Positions 9,839-21,727 of a stretch of 64,000 nt of DNA are shown here, piece after piece (positions within the stretch are counted from its first letter, which is position 1; the number at the start of each line of letters is the position of its first letter). The translations under genes were made by a program, and so were the position numbers. The stretch spans positions 1 to 64,000 of the forward strand of contig NZ_JAGQDE010000009.1 of the NCBI RefSeq assembly GCF_018069755.1. The letters are read 5' to 3'. Source of the DNA: Ideonella aquatica. GTDB lineage: Bacteria; Pseudomonadota; Gammaproteobacteria; Burkholderiales; Burkholderiaceae_C. Under the pieces are notes generated by a model that saw only the letters and a program-made list of their open reading frames with translations, ran no database searches and was not told the origin of the DNA.

Positions 9839-11074
9839 ATGACCGTGACCGACACCGCAGGCGCGGCGCCCCCGCGCCTGCGCGACCTGCCCGATTTCCG
9901 CCGCCTGCTGGCCGCACGAGCCGCTGCCACCACTGCCAACCAGATGCTGATGGTGGCGCTGGGCTGGCAGATGTACGAGCTCACCCGCAGCGCCTGGCAA
10001 TTGGGCCTGGTCGGCCTGGTGCAGTTCGTGCCTGCGCTGCTGCTCACGCTGCCGGCCGGGCACCTGGTGGACCAGCATGACCGCCGGCACACGTTGTTGG
10101 CCAGCCTGGCCCTGCAGGCCGTGGTGGCGGCGCTGATGAGCGTGGGCAGTGCCGCTGGCTGGCTGGGGCCGGCGGGCATCTTTGCCGTGTCGGCACTGCT
10201 GGGCGCGGCCCGGGCCTTGCAGATGCCGTCGCTGCAGGCTCTGCTGCCCTCACTGGTGCCCCCCACGGCGCTGCCGCGGGCGGTGGCGGCTGGCGGCGCG
10301 GTGCTGCAGGCCTCGATCGTCGGCGGACCGGCGCTGGGCGGGCTGGTCTACGCGGCCGGTCAGGAAGCTGGGGCGGCCTGGGTGTATGGCCTGGCGCTGC
10401 TCTTGCTGGTGCTGGCCGGTGGCGCCGTCCTGCGGCTCACCCCCCAAGGCCGGCCAGCGTGCGTGGGAGCCGAGCCCGGCGCGCTCACCGCCGGCCTGCG
10501 CTTCATCCTGGCGCACCCGGTGCTGCTGGGCGCCATGGGGCTGGATCTGCTGGCCGTGCTGCTGGGCGGCGCCACGGCGCTGCTGCCGATGTTTGCGCGC
10601 GACATCCTGGGCACCGGCCCCGAGGGCCTGGGCCTGCTGCGGGCCGCACCGGCCATGGGGGCGCTGGCCTGCGGCCTGTGGCTGGCCCGGCATCCGCTGC
10701 AGCGCCGTGCCGGCCGACGGCTGCTGCAGTCGGTGGCGGTGTACGGCCTGGCCACGCTGGGCTTTGCGCTGGCCGGCAGCTGGCCGCTGGCGATGCTGGC
10801 ACTGGCGGTGGCGGGTGCCGCCGACATGGTCAGTGTGGTGATCCGCCAGAGCCTGGTGCAAATGGAAACGCCCGATGCGATGCGCGGCCGCGTGGCGGCG
10901 GTGAACTCGGTGTTCATCGGTGCCAGCAATCAGCTGGGCGAGTTTGAGTCGGGTGCCACGGCGGCGTGGCTGGGACCGGTGGGCTCGGTGCTGCTGGGAG
11001 GCACCGGCACGCTGCTGGCCGTGGTGCTGTGGCCGCGGCTGTTCCCGGCGCTGTGGCAGCGCGACAAGCTGTAG
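9839..11074 (+). CDS. MFS transporter
   Basis: A 411-residue hydrophobic protein with about 12 transmembrane segments, resembling the DHA3/enterobactin-exporter-like major facilitator group. The N-terminus LPDFRRLLAARAAATTANQ is followed by a GWQMYELTRS start of the first repeat and a cytoplasmic DQHDRRHTLL loop, the usual MFS motif A region between helices 2 and 3. Substrate unknown; proteins of this group are annotated as drug or siderophore exporters. Only a weak -10-like TAAGCT lies 9 bases before the ATG, so the gene may be read from a very short leader or co-transcribed with the kinase pair, 12 bases upstream. Confidence 0.82.
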   Translation: MTVTDTAGAAPPRLRDLPDFRRLLAARAAATTANQMLMVALGWQMYELTRSAWQLGLVGLVQFVPALLLTLPAGHLVDQHDRRHTLLASLALQAVVAALMSVGSAAGWLGPAGIFAVSALLGAARALQMPSLQALLPSLVPPTALPRAVAAGGAVLQASIVGGPALGGLVYAAGQEAGAAWVYGLALLLLVLAGGAVLRLTPQGRPACVGAEPGALTAGLRFILAHPVLLGAMGLDLLAVLLGGATALLPMFARDILGTGPEGLGLLRAAPAMGALACGLWLARHPLQRRAGRRLLQSVAVYGLATLGFALAGSWPLAMLALAVAGAADMVSVVIRQSLVQMETPDAMRGRVAAVNSVFIGASNQLGEFESGATAAWLGPVGSVLLGGTGTLLAVVLWPRLFPALWQRDKL

Positions 11075-11087
11075 GCCGGCGGCAGGC

Positions 11088-11399
11088 TCAGGCCGGGTGC
11101 AGCGCGCCGAACTGGCGCTTGCGCTCGGCGGTGTAGTCCCACCAGGGCCGCGGCGCGGCGCCGTTCATGAAATCGACAATGGCCAGGAAGGTGTCCAGCA
11201 CGCAGGGGTCCTGGCGCTTGCCGCTGTGGCGCTCCAGTGCGCGGTACAGCGCATAGGCATCGCGACCGGCCAGTTGCGAGGGGTGCTGGATGCCCAGCGC
11301 ACGCAGGTCGGCCGCCATGGCCGGGCCCACGTTGGGCAGGCGTTCCAGCGTGTCGCACTCGGCGGCGCTGGCGGCTTTCGGAGATTTGATCGTGCCCAC
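11088..11399 (-). CDS. Helix-hairpin-helix protein, Cdd1/pathogenicity-locus family
   Basis: A 103-residue protein starting at GTG. The LERLPNVGPAMAADLRALGI segment is a helix-hairpin-helix DNA-binding motif, and the rest (DAYALYRALERHSGKRQDPCVLDTFLAI read in parts) matches the small Cdd1-type family (PF11731) often annotated mitomycin resistance protein or pathogenicity locus. Function not established. It lies 19 bases downstream of lexA on the same strand and may be co-transcribed with it, which would make it SOS-responsive. That link is inference from position. Confidence 0.72.
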   Translation of the reverse strand: MGTIKSPKAASAAECDTLERLPNVGPAMAADLRALGIQHPSQLAGRDAYALYRALERHSGKRQDPCVLDTFLAIVDFMNGAAPRPWWDYTAERKRQFGALHPA

Positions 11400-11418
11400 G
11401 GTACTGCGCCGGCGGATG

Positions 11419-12096
11419 TCAGATCAGCATGTGCTGGCGCACCAGCCCCACGGCAATGCCTTCGATTGAGAAATCCTCGCGCTCGGGGCCGACCACGATG
11501 GGCTGGAAATCGGGGTTCTCGGGCAGCAACTCGACGCCCTGGCGACCACGGTGAAAGCGCTTGACGGTGACCTCGTTGTCAAGGCGGGCGACGACGATCT
11601 GGCCGTTGCGCACCTCACGGGTTTGCTTGACGGCCAGCAGGTCGCCGTCAACGATGCCGGCGTCGCGCATGCTCATGCCCTTGACCTTCAGCAGGTAGTC
11701 GGGCTTTTGCGGAAACAGCGAGGCCTCAAGCACATAGGTCTGGTCCACATGCTCCTGGGCCAGGATGGGGTGGCCGGCCGCCACCCGGCCGACCAGCGGC
11801 AAGGTGAGCTGGGCCAGGCTGGGCAGCGGCAGCATGAACTGCTTGCCGCGGGCCTCGTTCAGGGCGCGCAGCGTGGCAGACTGCAGGCGGATGCCGCGCG
11901 AGGTGCCGCCGACCAGCTCGATCACGCCCTTGCGGGCCAGGGCCTGCAGGTGCTCTTCAGCGGCGTTGGGCGACTTGAAGCCCAGTTCGGCGGCGATCTC
12001 GGCCCGCGTGGGCGGGGCGCCAGTGCGCTCGATGGTGCTTTGCACCAGGTCGAGCACCTGCTGCTGCCGGGCGGTGAGCTTGGGACTTTCAAGCAT
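11419..12096 (-). CDS. lexA: LexA repressor
   Basis: 225 residues. The N-terminal winged helix ([14 protein letters not shown] through [14 protein letters not shown]) binds SOS boxes. The C-terminal S24 peptidase part has the Ala-Gly self-cleavage site in [10 protein letters not shown], the catalytic Ser in KGMSMRDAG and the catalytic Lys in NEVTVKRF. RecA-stimulated self-cleavage derepresses the SOS regulon (established). I chose the ATG that opens [12 protein letters not shown]; a longer frame upstream would read through the promoter. A LexA box sits 49 bases upstream inside the promoter, consistent with autoregulation. Confidence 0.95.
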   Translation of the reverse strand: MLESPKLTARQQQVLDLVQSTIERTGAPPTRAEIAAELGFKSPNAAEEHLQALARKGVIELVGGTSRGIRLQSATLRALNEARGKQFMLPLPSLAQLTLPLVGRVAAGHPILAQEHVDQTYVLEASLFPQKPDYLLKVKGMSMRDAGIVDGDLLAVKQTREVRNGQIVVARLDNEVTVKRFHRGRQGVELLPENPDFQPIVVGPEREDFSIEGIAVGLVRQHMLI

Positions 12097-12140
12097 GGGC
12101 GAGGGCCAGTTCCTGGTGGAACAAGGCTGAGGTTGCATCC

Positions 12141-12169
12141 AGTATCTGTATTTTTATCCAGACTGTCGA
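12141..12169 (-). promoter_or_regulatory. lexA promoter with LexA (SOS) box
   Basis: Read on the minus strand, a -35-like TCGACA (12164-12169) and a -10-like GATACT (12141-12146) are separated by exactly 17 bases. The LexA box lies in that spacer at 12146-12161; on the plus strand it reads CTGTATTTTTATCCAG, fifteen of sixteen positions matching CTG-N10-CAG / CTGT-N8-ACAG with one mismatch. Bound LexA would block its own promoter. The box edge is only 11 bases from the start codon of the divergent asparaginase gene at 12173, so that gene's promoter must overlap it too. Confidence 0.85.
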
Positions 12170-12172
12170 AAA

Positions 12173-13102
12173 ATGCAAAGTGAATCGGCACGCATCGTGA
12201 TCCTGGGCACCGGCGGCACCATTGCCGGCGCGGGTGACAACGTCGGCTATGCGGCCGGCAGCCTCAATGTGACCCAGCTGCTGCTGGCCGTGCCGGCGCT
12301 GGCCAGCCGCACGCTGGAGGCCGAACAGGTGGCCCAGCTCGACAGCAAGGACATGGACCACGCCACCTGGCAGCAGCTGGCGCGCCGCGCCGCCCACCAC
12401 CTGGCGCGGCCGGAGGTGGCCGGCGTGGTGGTGACGCACGGCACCGACACACTGGAAGAAACCGCCTGGTTCCTGCAGCGCCTGCTGGCGCCGATCAAGC
12501 CGCTGGTGATCACGGCCTCGATGCGCCCCGCCACCTCGCTGCAGGCCGACGGGCCGCAGAACCTGCTGGATGCGGTGACGCTGGCCGGCGAGCCCGGCGC
12601 CCAGGGCGTGCTGGTGGCGGTGGGCGGCGAGGTCTGGGCGGCGGCCGATGTGCGCAAGACCCAGCCCTTTCGCATCGATGCGTTTGAAGGCGGCGACGCA
12701 CCGCCGGTGGCCAGCGTGCGCGAAGGCCGCGTGCTGCGCTGGCGCGACTGGCCGCGCGGCGTGGCGCTGGGCCTGGAGACGATCGAGCCGCCGGTGGCCG
12801 ACTGGCCACGGGTGGGCATCGTGCCCAGCCATGCCGGTGTCGAGCCGGTGCTGGTGCATGCGCTGGTCGAGGCCGGCTACCTCGGCCTGGTGGTCGAGGG
12901 CACCGGCAACGGCACGGTGAATGCCGCGCTGGAGGCGCCGCTGCAGGCAGCGGCGCAGCGCGGGGTGCAGGTCTGGCGCGCCAGCCGCTGCCAGCGCGGC
13001 GGCATCATCGGCCAGCCCGAGGGCGCCTGGCCCTCGGCGGGCGCGCTCACCCCCGCCAAGGCGCGGGTGGAGCTGCTGCTGCGCCTGCTGGTGGGGCGCT
13101 GA
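12173..13102 (+). CDS. Asparaginase family protein
   Basis: 309 residues, within the usual 300-340 range. The first catalytic motif is ILGTGGTIAG near residue 12 with the nucleophilic Thr, and the second is VVTHGTDTLEETAW near residue 87 with the Thr-Asp pair. No signal peptide is visible, so this is a cytoplasmic asparaginase that hydrolyses asparagine to aspartate and ammonia, with possible glutaminase activity. The start lies 11 bases from the LexA box and has no clear Shine-Dalgarno, so it may use a very short leader and be repressed by LexA (inference). The stop abuts the convergent neighbour. Confidence 0.9.
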   Translation: MQSESARIVILGTGGTIAGAGDNVGYAAGSLNVTQLLLAVPALASRTLEAEQVAQLDSKDMDHATWQQLARRAAHHLARPEVAGVVVTHGTDTLEETAWFLQRLLAPIKPLVITASMRPATSLQADGPQNLLDAVTLAGEPGAQGVLVAVGGEVWAAADVRKTQPFRIDAFEGGDAPPVASVREGRVLRWRDWPRGVALGLETIEPPVADWPRVGIVPSHAGVEPVLVHALVEAGYLGLVVEGTGNGTVNAALEAPLQAAAQRGVQVWRASRCQRGGIIGQPEGAWPSAGALTPAKARVELLLRLLVGR

Positions 13103-14449
13103 TCAGGGCTGCTTGAAGCGCTGCGGCGTGTAGACCGATCCGCCCAGGTCGGCGTCATCGAAGGCGAAGACGAAGAACTGGTTCGGGTTGTCCAGGCCGC
13201 CGACGCTGGCCAGGAAGTCGTTGTCGTTGGCCACCCACAGCGTGTGCTTGCTGACACCGTCGATCACCACATCCTCGCCAAAGGCCAGGCCTTCGAGCTT
13301 GGCGGGGATCTGCGCATCGGTCAGGCCGGCGGCGTTCAGCGCCGCGCGCAGGTCCAGGAACAGCGTCTTGGCCGGCGCCACGGCCAGCAGGGCCGCCGCA
13401 CCGCTGAGGTGGCTGACATCGGTGGCGCCGGCCAGGTCGACCTTCCAGAGCTGCTTGACGATGGCGGCGGTGCCGTCGCCCAGGCCCTTGCCGTCGCGCT
13501 CGAGCACCAGGAACTCGTGGCTGTTGATCGCCAGGATCTCGCTGCTGTTGTAGGCCTTGTTCATCGCCGGGATGAAGTTGTCGTAGGCGAACTGCTCGAC
13601 GGTGCCGGTGGCGATCTCGATGCGCACGATGCGGTTGGCGCGGCCGCCGTCGCCGCCGTCCTGCAGCAGCGGGCTTTGCATGAAGCCGATCAGGAATCGC
13701 CCGTCCGGCGTGATGGCCAGGCCTTCCATGCCCTTGTTGGCCACACGGCCGCTGGTGTTGCCGCTGATCTCGGCGGCGCCTGTGGCGGACAGGGTGGCCG
13801 CCGCGAAGGTGGACGAGGGCATCGCGAAGGCGCGCTTGCGCTTGCCGCTGTCGCAGTCGAACTCGTAGACGTAGGCGCCGTACTCGTCGCTCAGGTAGAC
13901 GCTCTTGCCATGGCGAGAGACGCGCAGGCCCTCGGGGTCGAGGCGGGCGTGCAGCGGGTCGAGCGAGTTGCCGGCGCCGAAGTTGTCGCTGCGGCCGCTG
14001 AAGTAGTGCTGACGCTTGGTGTTGATGGCTGGCACGGCCGGGCCATAGTGCAGCTCATCACGCGACCACAGCAGCGTGGTGGCGGTGAGCGTGGGGGTCA
14101 GGGTGTAGGGCAGCGGACCCGCCGGGTTCGGGGTCAGCGCCATCGACAAGGTGTGAAAGCGCGGGACCCAGCTGGTGGTGTTGTCCACGGCTGCGTTCCA
14201 GTCTGCGGCGTTCGGTCCGCGGTCCGGCAGCGCCAGGAAGGTGCTGCCACCCGCCCAGGCCAAGGCCGAGCCCAGGCCGCCCAGCAGGTTCGCTGGTGCC
14301 CCGTTCTCGAGGGTGCCGGTGAGGCCCGAGAGGTCGGCTGCGTCGCCAGGCAGGCTGCCGCGGGCGATCAGCGTGGGGGCGGCCTGCACACTGGTGATCA
14401 GCGTGGCGCAGGCCAGGGCGAGGAGGGACGAACGCGACGAGAAAGACAT
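13103..14449 (-). CDS. Secreted esterase-like activity of phytase family protein
   Basis: 448 residues. A Sec signal peptide is clear: MSFSSRSSLLALACATLITS followed by a VQAAP cleavage region. The body (LPDRGPNAADWN, KSVYLSDEYGAYVYEFD, NKGMEGLAITPDGRFLIGFMQSP, ISSHEFLVLERDGKG-like segments) matches the PF13449 esterase-like/phytase-like beta-propeller family. It should be periplasmic or extracellular and hydrolyse phosphate or carboxyl esters, but the substrate is unknown. I chose the ATG just before the signal peptide; a longer frame upstream adds an implausible leader. No phosphate-regulon box was recognised upstream. Confidence 0.8.
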   Translation of the reverse strand: MSFSSRSSLLALACATLITSVQAAPTLIARGSLPGDAADLSGLTGTLENGAPANLLGGLGSALAWAGGSTFLALPDRGPNAADWNAAVDNTTSWVPRFHTLSMALTPNPAGPLPYTLTPTLTATTLLWSRDELHYGPAVPAINTKRQHYFSGRSDNFGAGNSLDPLHARLDPEGLRVSRHGKSVYLSDEYGAYVYEFDCDSGKRKRAFAMPSSTFAAATLSATGAAEISGNTSGRVANKGMEGLAITPDGRFLIGFMQSPLLQDGGDGGRANRIVRIEIATGTVEQFAYDNFIPAMNKAYNSSEILAINSHEFLVLERDGKGLGDGTAAIVKQLWKVDLAGATDVSHLSGAAALLAVAPAKTLFLDLRAALNAAGLTDAQIPAKLEGLAFGEDVVIDGVSKHTLWVANDNDFLASVGGLDNPNQFFVFAFDDADLGGSVYTPQRFKQP

Positions 14450-14539
14450 GGCGGGGATCCGTGGGTACGACGATCCCGCCATGCTCGCCGCCGTCGGTGA
14501 CCGTCGCGTGACGGCACGGTGACGCGGCGATGTCGGTGC

Positions 14540-14965
14540 TCAGACCACGGTCAGCACCACGTCGATGTTGCCGCGAGTGGCATTGCTGTAGGGGCAGACC
14601 TGGTGGGCGGCGGCCACCAGGGCCTCGGCGGCGGCGCGCTCCATGCCGGGCAGGCTGATCGCCATCGCCACCTGGATGCCGAAGCCGCCCTCGATCGGGC
14701 CGATGCCGACATCGGCGCTGATGCTCACGTCGGCCGGCAGCTTGAACTTCTGGGCCGCGGCGACCGCGCCCATCGCGCCGATGAAGCAGGCCGAGTAGCC
14801 GGCGGCGAACATCTGCTCGGGGTTGGTGCCGTTGCCGCCAGCGCCGCCCAGCTCGCGCGGGGTCGACAGCTCGACGTTGAGCTTGCCGTCGTCGGACTTG
14901 GCAGAACCGGTGCGGCCGCCGGTGGCGGTGGCGTGTGCGGTGTAGAGGACTTTTTGCAGGGCCAT
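14540..14965 (-). CDS. ohr: Organic hydroperoxide resistance protein Ohr
   Basis: 141 residues, OsmC/Ohr fold. The two redox cysteines are present in [10 protein letters not shown] and [12 protein letters not shown], the paired Cys arrangement of Ohr thiol peroxidases that reduce fatty-acid and other organic hydroperoxides using lipoylated partners (established). A good Shine-Dalgarno (CAGGAGACGACC) precedes [10 protein letters not shown]. It lies 34 bases downstream of ohrR on the same strand, so the two form an ohrR-ohr operon controlled by the operator at 15482-15496. Confidence 0.93.
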   Translation of the reverse strand: MALQKVLYTAHATATGGRTGSAKSDDGKLNVELSTPRELGGAGGNGTNPEQMFAAGYSACFIGAMGAVAAAQKFKLPADVSISADVGIGPIEGGFGIQVAMAISLPGMERAAAEALVAAAHQVCPYSNATRGNIDVVLTVV

Positions 14966-14999
14966 GGTCGTCTCCTGAGGAGTGGGGGGTGACAAGGGA

Positions 15000-15464
15000 T
15001 CAGGCGGCGGCCTGGTCCAGGCGGTGGCGCAGTGCCTGCAGGCGCTGCGTCAGGTCGGTGATTTCATCGAGCTGGCAACCGCTGGCGCAGGCAATCGCCT
15101 GCGGCACGGCCAGCGCCTGTTCGCGCAGTGCGCGGCCGGCGGCGGTGAGGCGCAGACGCACGCGGCGCTCATCGGCGCTGTCGCGCAGGCGCTGCACACG
15201 GCCGGCGGCCTCCAGACGCTTGAGCAGCGGCGTCAGCGTGCCCGAGTCCAGCCCCAGTCGCTGACCCAGTTCGCTGACCGTGGCGTTGTCCTGCTCCCAC
15301 AGGGCCAGCATCACCAGGTACTGCGGATAGGTCAGGTCCAGCGGCGCCAGCAGCGGCTTGTACAGGCGCGTCATGGTCAGCGAGGCGGCGTAGATGGCGT
15401 GGCACAGCTGGCGGTCCAGCGACAGCCAGTCGGTGGCGGCGGGAGCAGGGCGGCGCGGTGTCAT
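15000..15464 (-). CDS. ohrR: MarR-family peroxide sensor OhrR
   Basis: 154 residues with a MarR winged helix ([48 protein letters not shown] in parts). Cys21 in [12 protein letters not shown] corresponds to the sensing cysteine of OhrR proteins, and Cys126 and Cys130 in ACASGC can supply the resolving thiol, so this is a two-Cys type sensor as in Xanthomonas (family knowledge). Oxidation releases it from DNA and induces ohr. It is divergent from argG, with the AT-rich operator between them. Confidence 0.92.
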   Translation of the reverse strand: MTPRRPAPAATDWLSLDRQLCHAIYAASLTMTRLYKPLLAPLDLTYPQYLVMLALWEQDNATVSELGQRLGLDSGTLTPLLKRLEAAGRVQRLRDSADERRVRLRLTAAGRALREQALAVPQAIACASGCQLDEITDLTQRLQALRHRLDQAAA

Positions 15465-15481
15465 GGGTTGAAACTTTACAC

Positions 15482-15496
15482 GTAATTAAATTGTAC
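15482..15496. promoter_or_regulatory. Candidate OhrR operator
   Basis: An unusually AT-rich stretch in a GC-rich window contains the imperfect dyad GTAATTAAATTGTAC, resembling the AATT-centred inverted repeats bound by OhrR/MarR proteins. It lies 17 bases upstream of the ohrR start codon, where bound repressor would block transcription of ohrR-ohr. Assignment is by position and pattern, not by a matrix score. Confidence 0.65.
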
Positions 15497-15567
15497 ACAA
15501 TCTAAATGGTCTTTGTGGCGGGTGCCGCTGCCACTGCAAGCCAGGCGGGCGCGGTGGGCCGGGGCGG

Positions 15568-16950
<1,383 letters not shown>

Positions 16951-16970
16951 GGCTCAGCGCCGCCACGGCC

Positions 16971-16990
16971 AGGCCCGCTTCGGCGGGCCT
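16971..16990. terminator. Hairpin between convergent argG and DUF2189 gene
   Basis: AGGCCCGC-TTCG-GCGGGCCT forms an 8-bp stem with a stable TTCG tetraloop, 20 bases after the argG stop and just before the end of the convergent gene. There is no clean U-tract on the plus side, so it may act in both directions or need other help. Confidence 0.7.
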
Positions 16991-16997
16991 GCCTGCT

Positions 16998-17771
16998 TCA
17001 GGCACCCACTGCTGCCCGGTAGGCGTGCCAGGTGCCATGGCCAACCACCGGCCCCACCACCAGCAGCCCGGCAAAGCCGGGCAGCAACGCCAGCGTCACC
17101 AGGCCGGTGATCAGCGCGCCCCACCACAGCATCACGCCGGTCTGCGTGAGCACCAGGCGAAAGCTGGTCAGGCCGGCCGTGATGGCGTCGACCGGGCGGT
17201 CCAGGATCATCGGGATGCTGATCACGCTGACGCAGTAGATCAGCCCGGCGAAGACCGCACCGACCACAACGTAGGTGATGATGAAGCCCAGGTTCTCGGG
17301 GTCGAGCAGCGCCAGCAGCGAGCCTTTGAAGTCGGGCATGCCGTCAAAGCTGACCGCAAAGATCACCAGGCTGGCGCGGCCCCACAGCATCTCCAGCACC
17401 AGCAGCACGAAGCCAAAGATCGCCAGCGTCGAGGTGCGCGTGCGCCAGGCGGTGAGTGCGCTGCCCAGCGTGGGTGTGCGGCCGGCCTCCAGCTCGCGAC
17501 TGACGTGGTACAGGCCCAGGCACAGAAACGGGCCCATCAGCAGGAAGCCTGCCGACAACGCCAAGGTATAGGCCGGCTGGTACTGGAAGACCTCCAGCAG
17601 CATCCAGCCCATGGCCATGAAGCAGGCGCCGAAGAACAGCCCGATGGCGGGGGCGCGCCGAAAGTCGTGCCAGCCCAGGCGCAGCCATCGCAGCGGGTCG
17701 CCGAAGCCCAGCGGGCTCAGCAGGATCGGGCCTGCCGGGGCAGCGGCGGCAGCGGTGTCGTCGATGGGCAT
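16998..17771 (-). CDS. DUF2189 integral membrane protein
   Basis: 257 residues with about six hydrophobic segments, beginning LRWLRLGWHDFRRAPAIGLFFG and containing GLYHVSRELEAGRTPTLGSAL, both characteristic of the DUF2189 family (PF09955). Function unknown. A good Shine-Dalgarno (GGAGGATGGC) precedes the ATG. It should sit in the inner membrane; no enzymatic residues are evident. Confidence 0.82.
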   Translation of the reverse strand: MPIDDTAAAAAPAGPILLSPLGFGDPLRWLRLGWHDFRRAPAIGLFFGACFMAMGWMLLEVFQYQPAYTLALSAGFLLMGPFLCLGLYHVSRELEAGRTPTLGSALTAWRTRTSTLAIFGFVLLVLEMLWGRASLVIFAVSFDGMPDFKGSLLALLDPENLGFIITYVVVGAVFAGLIYCVSVISIPMILDRPVDAITAGLTSFRLVLTQTGVMLWWGALITGLVTLALLPGFAGLLVVGPVVGHGTWHAYRAAVGA

Positions 17772-17845
17772 GCCATCCTCCTCGTGTCGCGCAGGGTACG
17801 CGGGCGGCCGAGGCGCCGTCCACGCGGGCAGACCCTAGCGCCGAC

Positions 17846-18952
17846 TCAGGGATTGGCGAAGCTGCGGCTGGCCACCGGCTGGCGCGACCGCGGCGCCGCG
17901 TGCGGCCGTTCCACCCAGCGGTGCACGGCCCAGCCTGCGCCCAGGCTCAGGGCCCAGGTCAGCACCAGGGCGAGCGCAGCGGGCAGGGGCTGATCGGGCC
18001 AGACCCGGTCGACCGCGGTGCCCACCAGCAGCAGCAGCGGGTAGTGCAGCAGAAAGCTGCCGTAGGACACGCGGGCCAGCCAGCGCATCATTGGGTGCCA
18101 CGCATGGCGTGCCAGACGCTCGCCGGCCGGCTGCCAGGCCAGCAGCAGCGCCGTCAGACCGGCCACGGCCAGGCGTTCGCGCCAGTCCAGCACCAGCGCC
18201 GCAGCCACCAGGGCTGCCAGCGCCAGCAGCAGAGCGGTGCGGCGCGGCTGGGCGTGGATCCAGCAGGCGGCCACGCCCAGGCCGTAGGCGGCGAAGAAGT
18301 AGGGCGCCCAGGCGTCCAGCAGGCTGTCCAGGTTGAGCCACAGCATCGAGGCCAGCATCAGGCCCACGGTGCCCAACACGCTGCCCACGCGCATCGCGCG
18401 GTTGAGTGCCGAGCCGGTGCGGCCGATGCGGCGCAGCGCCACCAACGCGGCGAACAGCGCGAAGAGCTGCAGGTCGATCGCCACGTACCAGAAACCCGCA
18501 CTCAGCGCTGGCACGCCCAGCAGGTCCTGCAGGAAGAACAGGTTGGCCAGCAGCGCGGGGGCGCTGGGCGCGGCCGGGGTGTCCGGGTCGCTGCCGAACG
18601 CGCGGGCAAAGCCCGCAGCAGCCAGGGCGGCCAGCAGGGCCACGCCATAGGGTCGGGCCAGGCGCCAGTAGCGTTGCCACACCAGGCCAGCCCACTCGGC
18701 AGGGCCCGGGCCACTGCGCGCGAACGGGCTGGGCGCCAGGCCACGGGCCGCCAGATAGCCTGCCACCACCAGAAAGACCTGCACCGCCAGCCGGCCGTGG
18801 GACTGCAGGCTGCCGAACAGCCCGGGCCACAGCGCGGTGGCACTGACCGCCAGCGGGCCGTACCAGGCCAGATGGTGGGCAATGATCAGCTGGGAGGCGA
18901 TGGCGCGCAACCAGTCAGGCAGCGGCAGCGCGGGGCGTCGGGTGGCGGTCAT
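17846..18952 (-). CDS. Acyltransferase family 3 membrane protein
   Basis: 368 residues with roughly ten membrane segments. The N-terminus LPDWLRAIASQLIIAHHLAWYG carries the conserved Arg and His of the PF01757 acyltransferase family, followed by QSHGRLAVQVFLVVAGYLAARG. Members O-acetylate or acylate exopolysaccharide, lipopolysaccharide or glucans at the inner membrane (family knowledge). The substrate cannot be read here and no polysaccharide genes flank it. Confidence 0.82.
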   Translation of the reverse strand: MTATRRPALPLPDWLRAIASQLIIAHHLAWYGPLAVSATALWPGLFGSLQSHGRLAVQVFLVVAGYLAARGLAPSPFARSGPGPAEWAGLVWQRYWRLARPYGVALLAALAAAGFARAFGSDPDTPAAPSAPALLANLFFLQDLLGVPALSAGFWYVAIDLQLFALFAALVALRRIGRTGSALNRAMRVGSVLGTVGLMLASMLWLNLDSLLDAWAPYFFAAYGLGVAACWIHAQPRRTALLLALAALVAAALVLDWRERLAVAGLTALLLAWQPAGERLARHAWHPMMRWLARVSYGSFLLHYPLLLLVGTAVDRVWPDQPLPAALALVLTWALSLGAGWAVHRWVERPHAAPRSRQPVASRSFANP

Positions 18953-19010
18953 GACAAGGAGCAGGCCGCCGGCCGATGCGGCCGACGGCGGGGTGGCGCA
19001 TGGCGCCGGT

Positions 19011-20804
<1,794 letters not shown>

Positions 20805-20887
20805 GCCGGGGCGGGAAGTGGGTGGGCGCCAAAGGCACCGCAGATGCGGCGGATTGTAGCGAGCACCCCCTCGGGTCAACCCGCAGA

Positions 20888-21727
20888 TCACATGCCCTTG
20901 AAGCGCGCGGCGTAGAGGCGGCTCACGGCCAGGCGCTCGGGGCGGCGGCGCAGCACCAACTGCACCTTGCCCGATTCGTCGCGCAGCGCCTGGTCGATCT
21001 CGCGCGCCTGCACCACCACGCTGCGGTGCACCTGCCAGAAGCGCGCCGGGTCGAGTTGCGGCAGCAGCTCGCGCAGCGAGGTGCGGATCAGGTGCTCGCG
21101 CTCGGCGGTGAGCACCCGCACGTACTTGTCGGCGGCCTCGAAGTAGATGACCTCCTCGATAGGCACCAGGTACACCGACGGGCCGGACGAGGCCTGGATC
21201 ACCGTCAGCGGCTGCGCCGCGGCCGGCAGCGCGCCGGCCAGCGACGGCGCGGTGACCAGCAGGTGGCGCAGGCGGTCGAGCAACTGGTCGTCGGCGCCAC
21301 GCGCCTCGGCCGGCGCGTGTTCGCGCTGGGCCAGGCGTTCGCGCAGGCGTTCGCAGGTCTGCGCCAGGCGATCGCGCGGGGCGGGCTTGAGCAGGTAATC
21401 GGCGGCGGCCAGCTCGAAGGCCTGCAGCGCGTACTGGTCGTAGGCGGTCACAAAGACCAGCAGCGGCAGCGGGATGTCGGTCGGCCAGTCCTCGATGATG
21501 GCCTGTGCCGCCTCCAGTCCGGTGCGTCCGGGCATCCGGATGTCCATGAATATCAGCTCGGGGCGCAGCGCCAGCGCGTCGTCGATCGCCTGCTCGCCAT
21601 CCACGGCATGGGCCATGACCTTCAGCTCGGGCCAGACGGCGGCCAGGTCGGCCTGCAGGGCCTGGGCCAGCAGCGGTTCATCCTCGGCGATCAGCGCGGT
21701 AGCGGGTTGGCGCAGGGGATGGCTCAT
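20888..21727 (-). CDS. LytR/AlgR-family response regulator
   Basis: 279 residues. The REC domain has the acidic pair in AEDEPLLAQAL, the phosphoacceptor Asp in FMDIRMPGRTG and the Lys in DYLLKPAPRDRL. The C-terminal LytTR DNA-binding domain is clear (EEVIYFEAADKYVRVLTA, FWQVHRSVVVQAREID). It is encoded after its sensor kinase with a 4-base overlap. LytTR proteins bind direct repeats about two helical turns apart (family knowledge); two matching sites at 23302-23366 and 27998-28062 are its probable targets. Confidence 0.93.
   Translation of the reverse strand: MSHPLRQPATALIAEDEPLLAQALQADLAAVWPELKVMAHAVDGEQAIDDALALRPELIFMDIRMPGRTGLEAAQAIIEDWPTDIPLPLLVFVTAYDQYALQAFELAAADYLLKPAPRDRLAQTCERLRERLAQREHAPAEARGADDQLLDRLRHLLVTAPSLAGALPAAAQPLTVIQASSGPSVYLVPIEEVIYFEAADKYVRVLTAEREHLIRTSLRELLPQLDPARFWQVHRSVVVQAREIDQALRDESGKVQLVLRRRPERLAVSRLYAARFKGM

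Noticed and set aside
2580-10090. Very long open frames on the minus strand opposite the helicase and kinase genes (for example 2580-4148, 4623-7247, 7364-10090)
   Set aside because: They mirror the GC-rich third positions of the plus-strand genes, have implausible Gln/Ala/Arg-rich composition and no motif, while the plus-strand proteins carry complete domain signatures.
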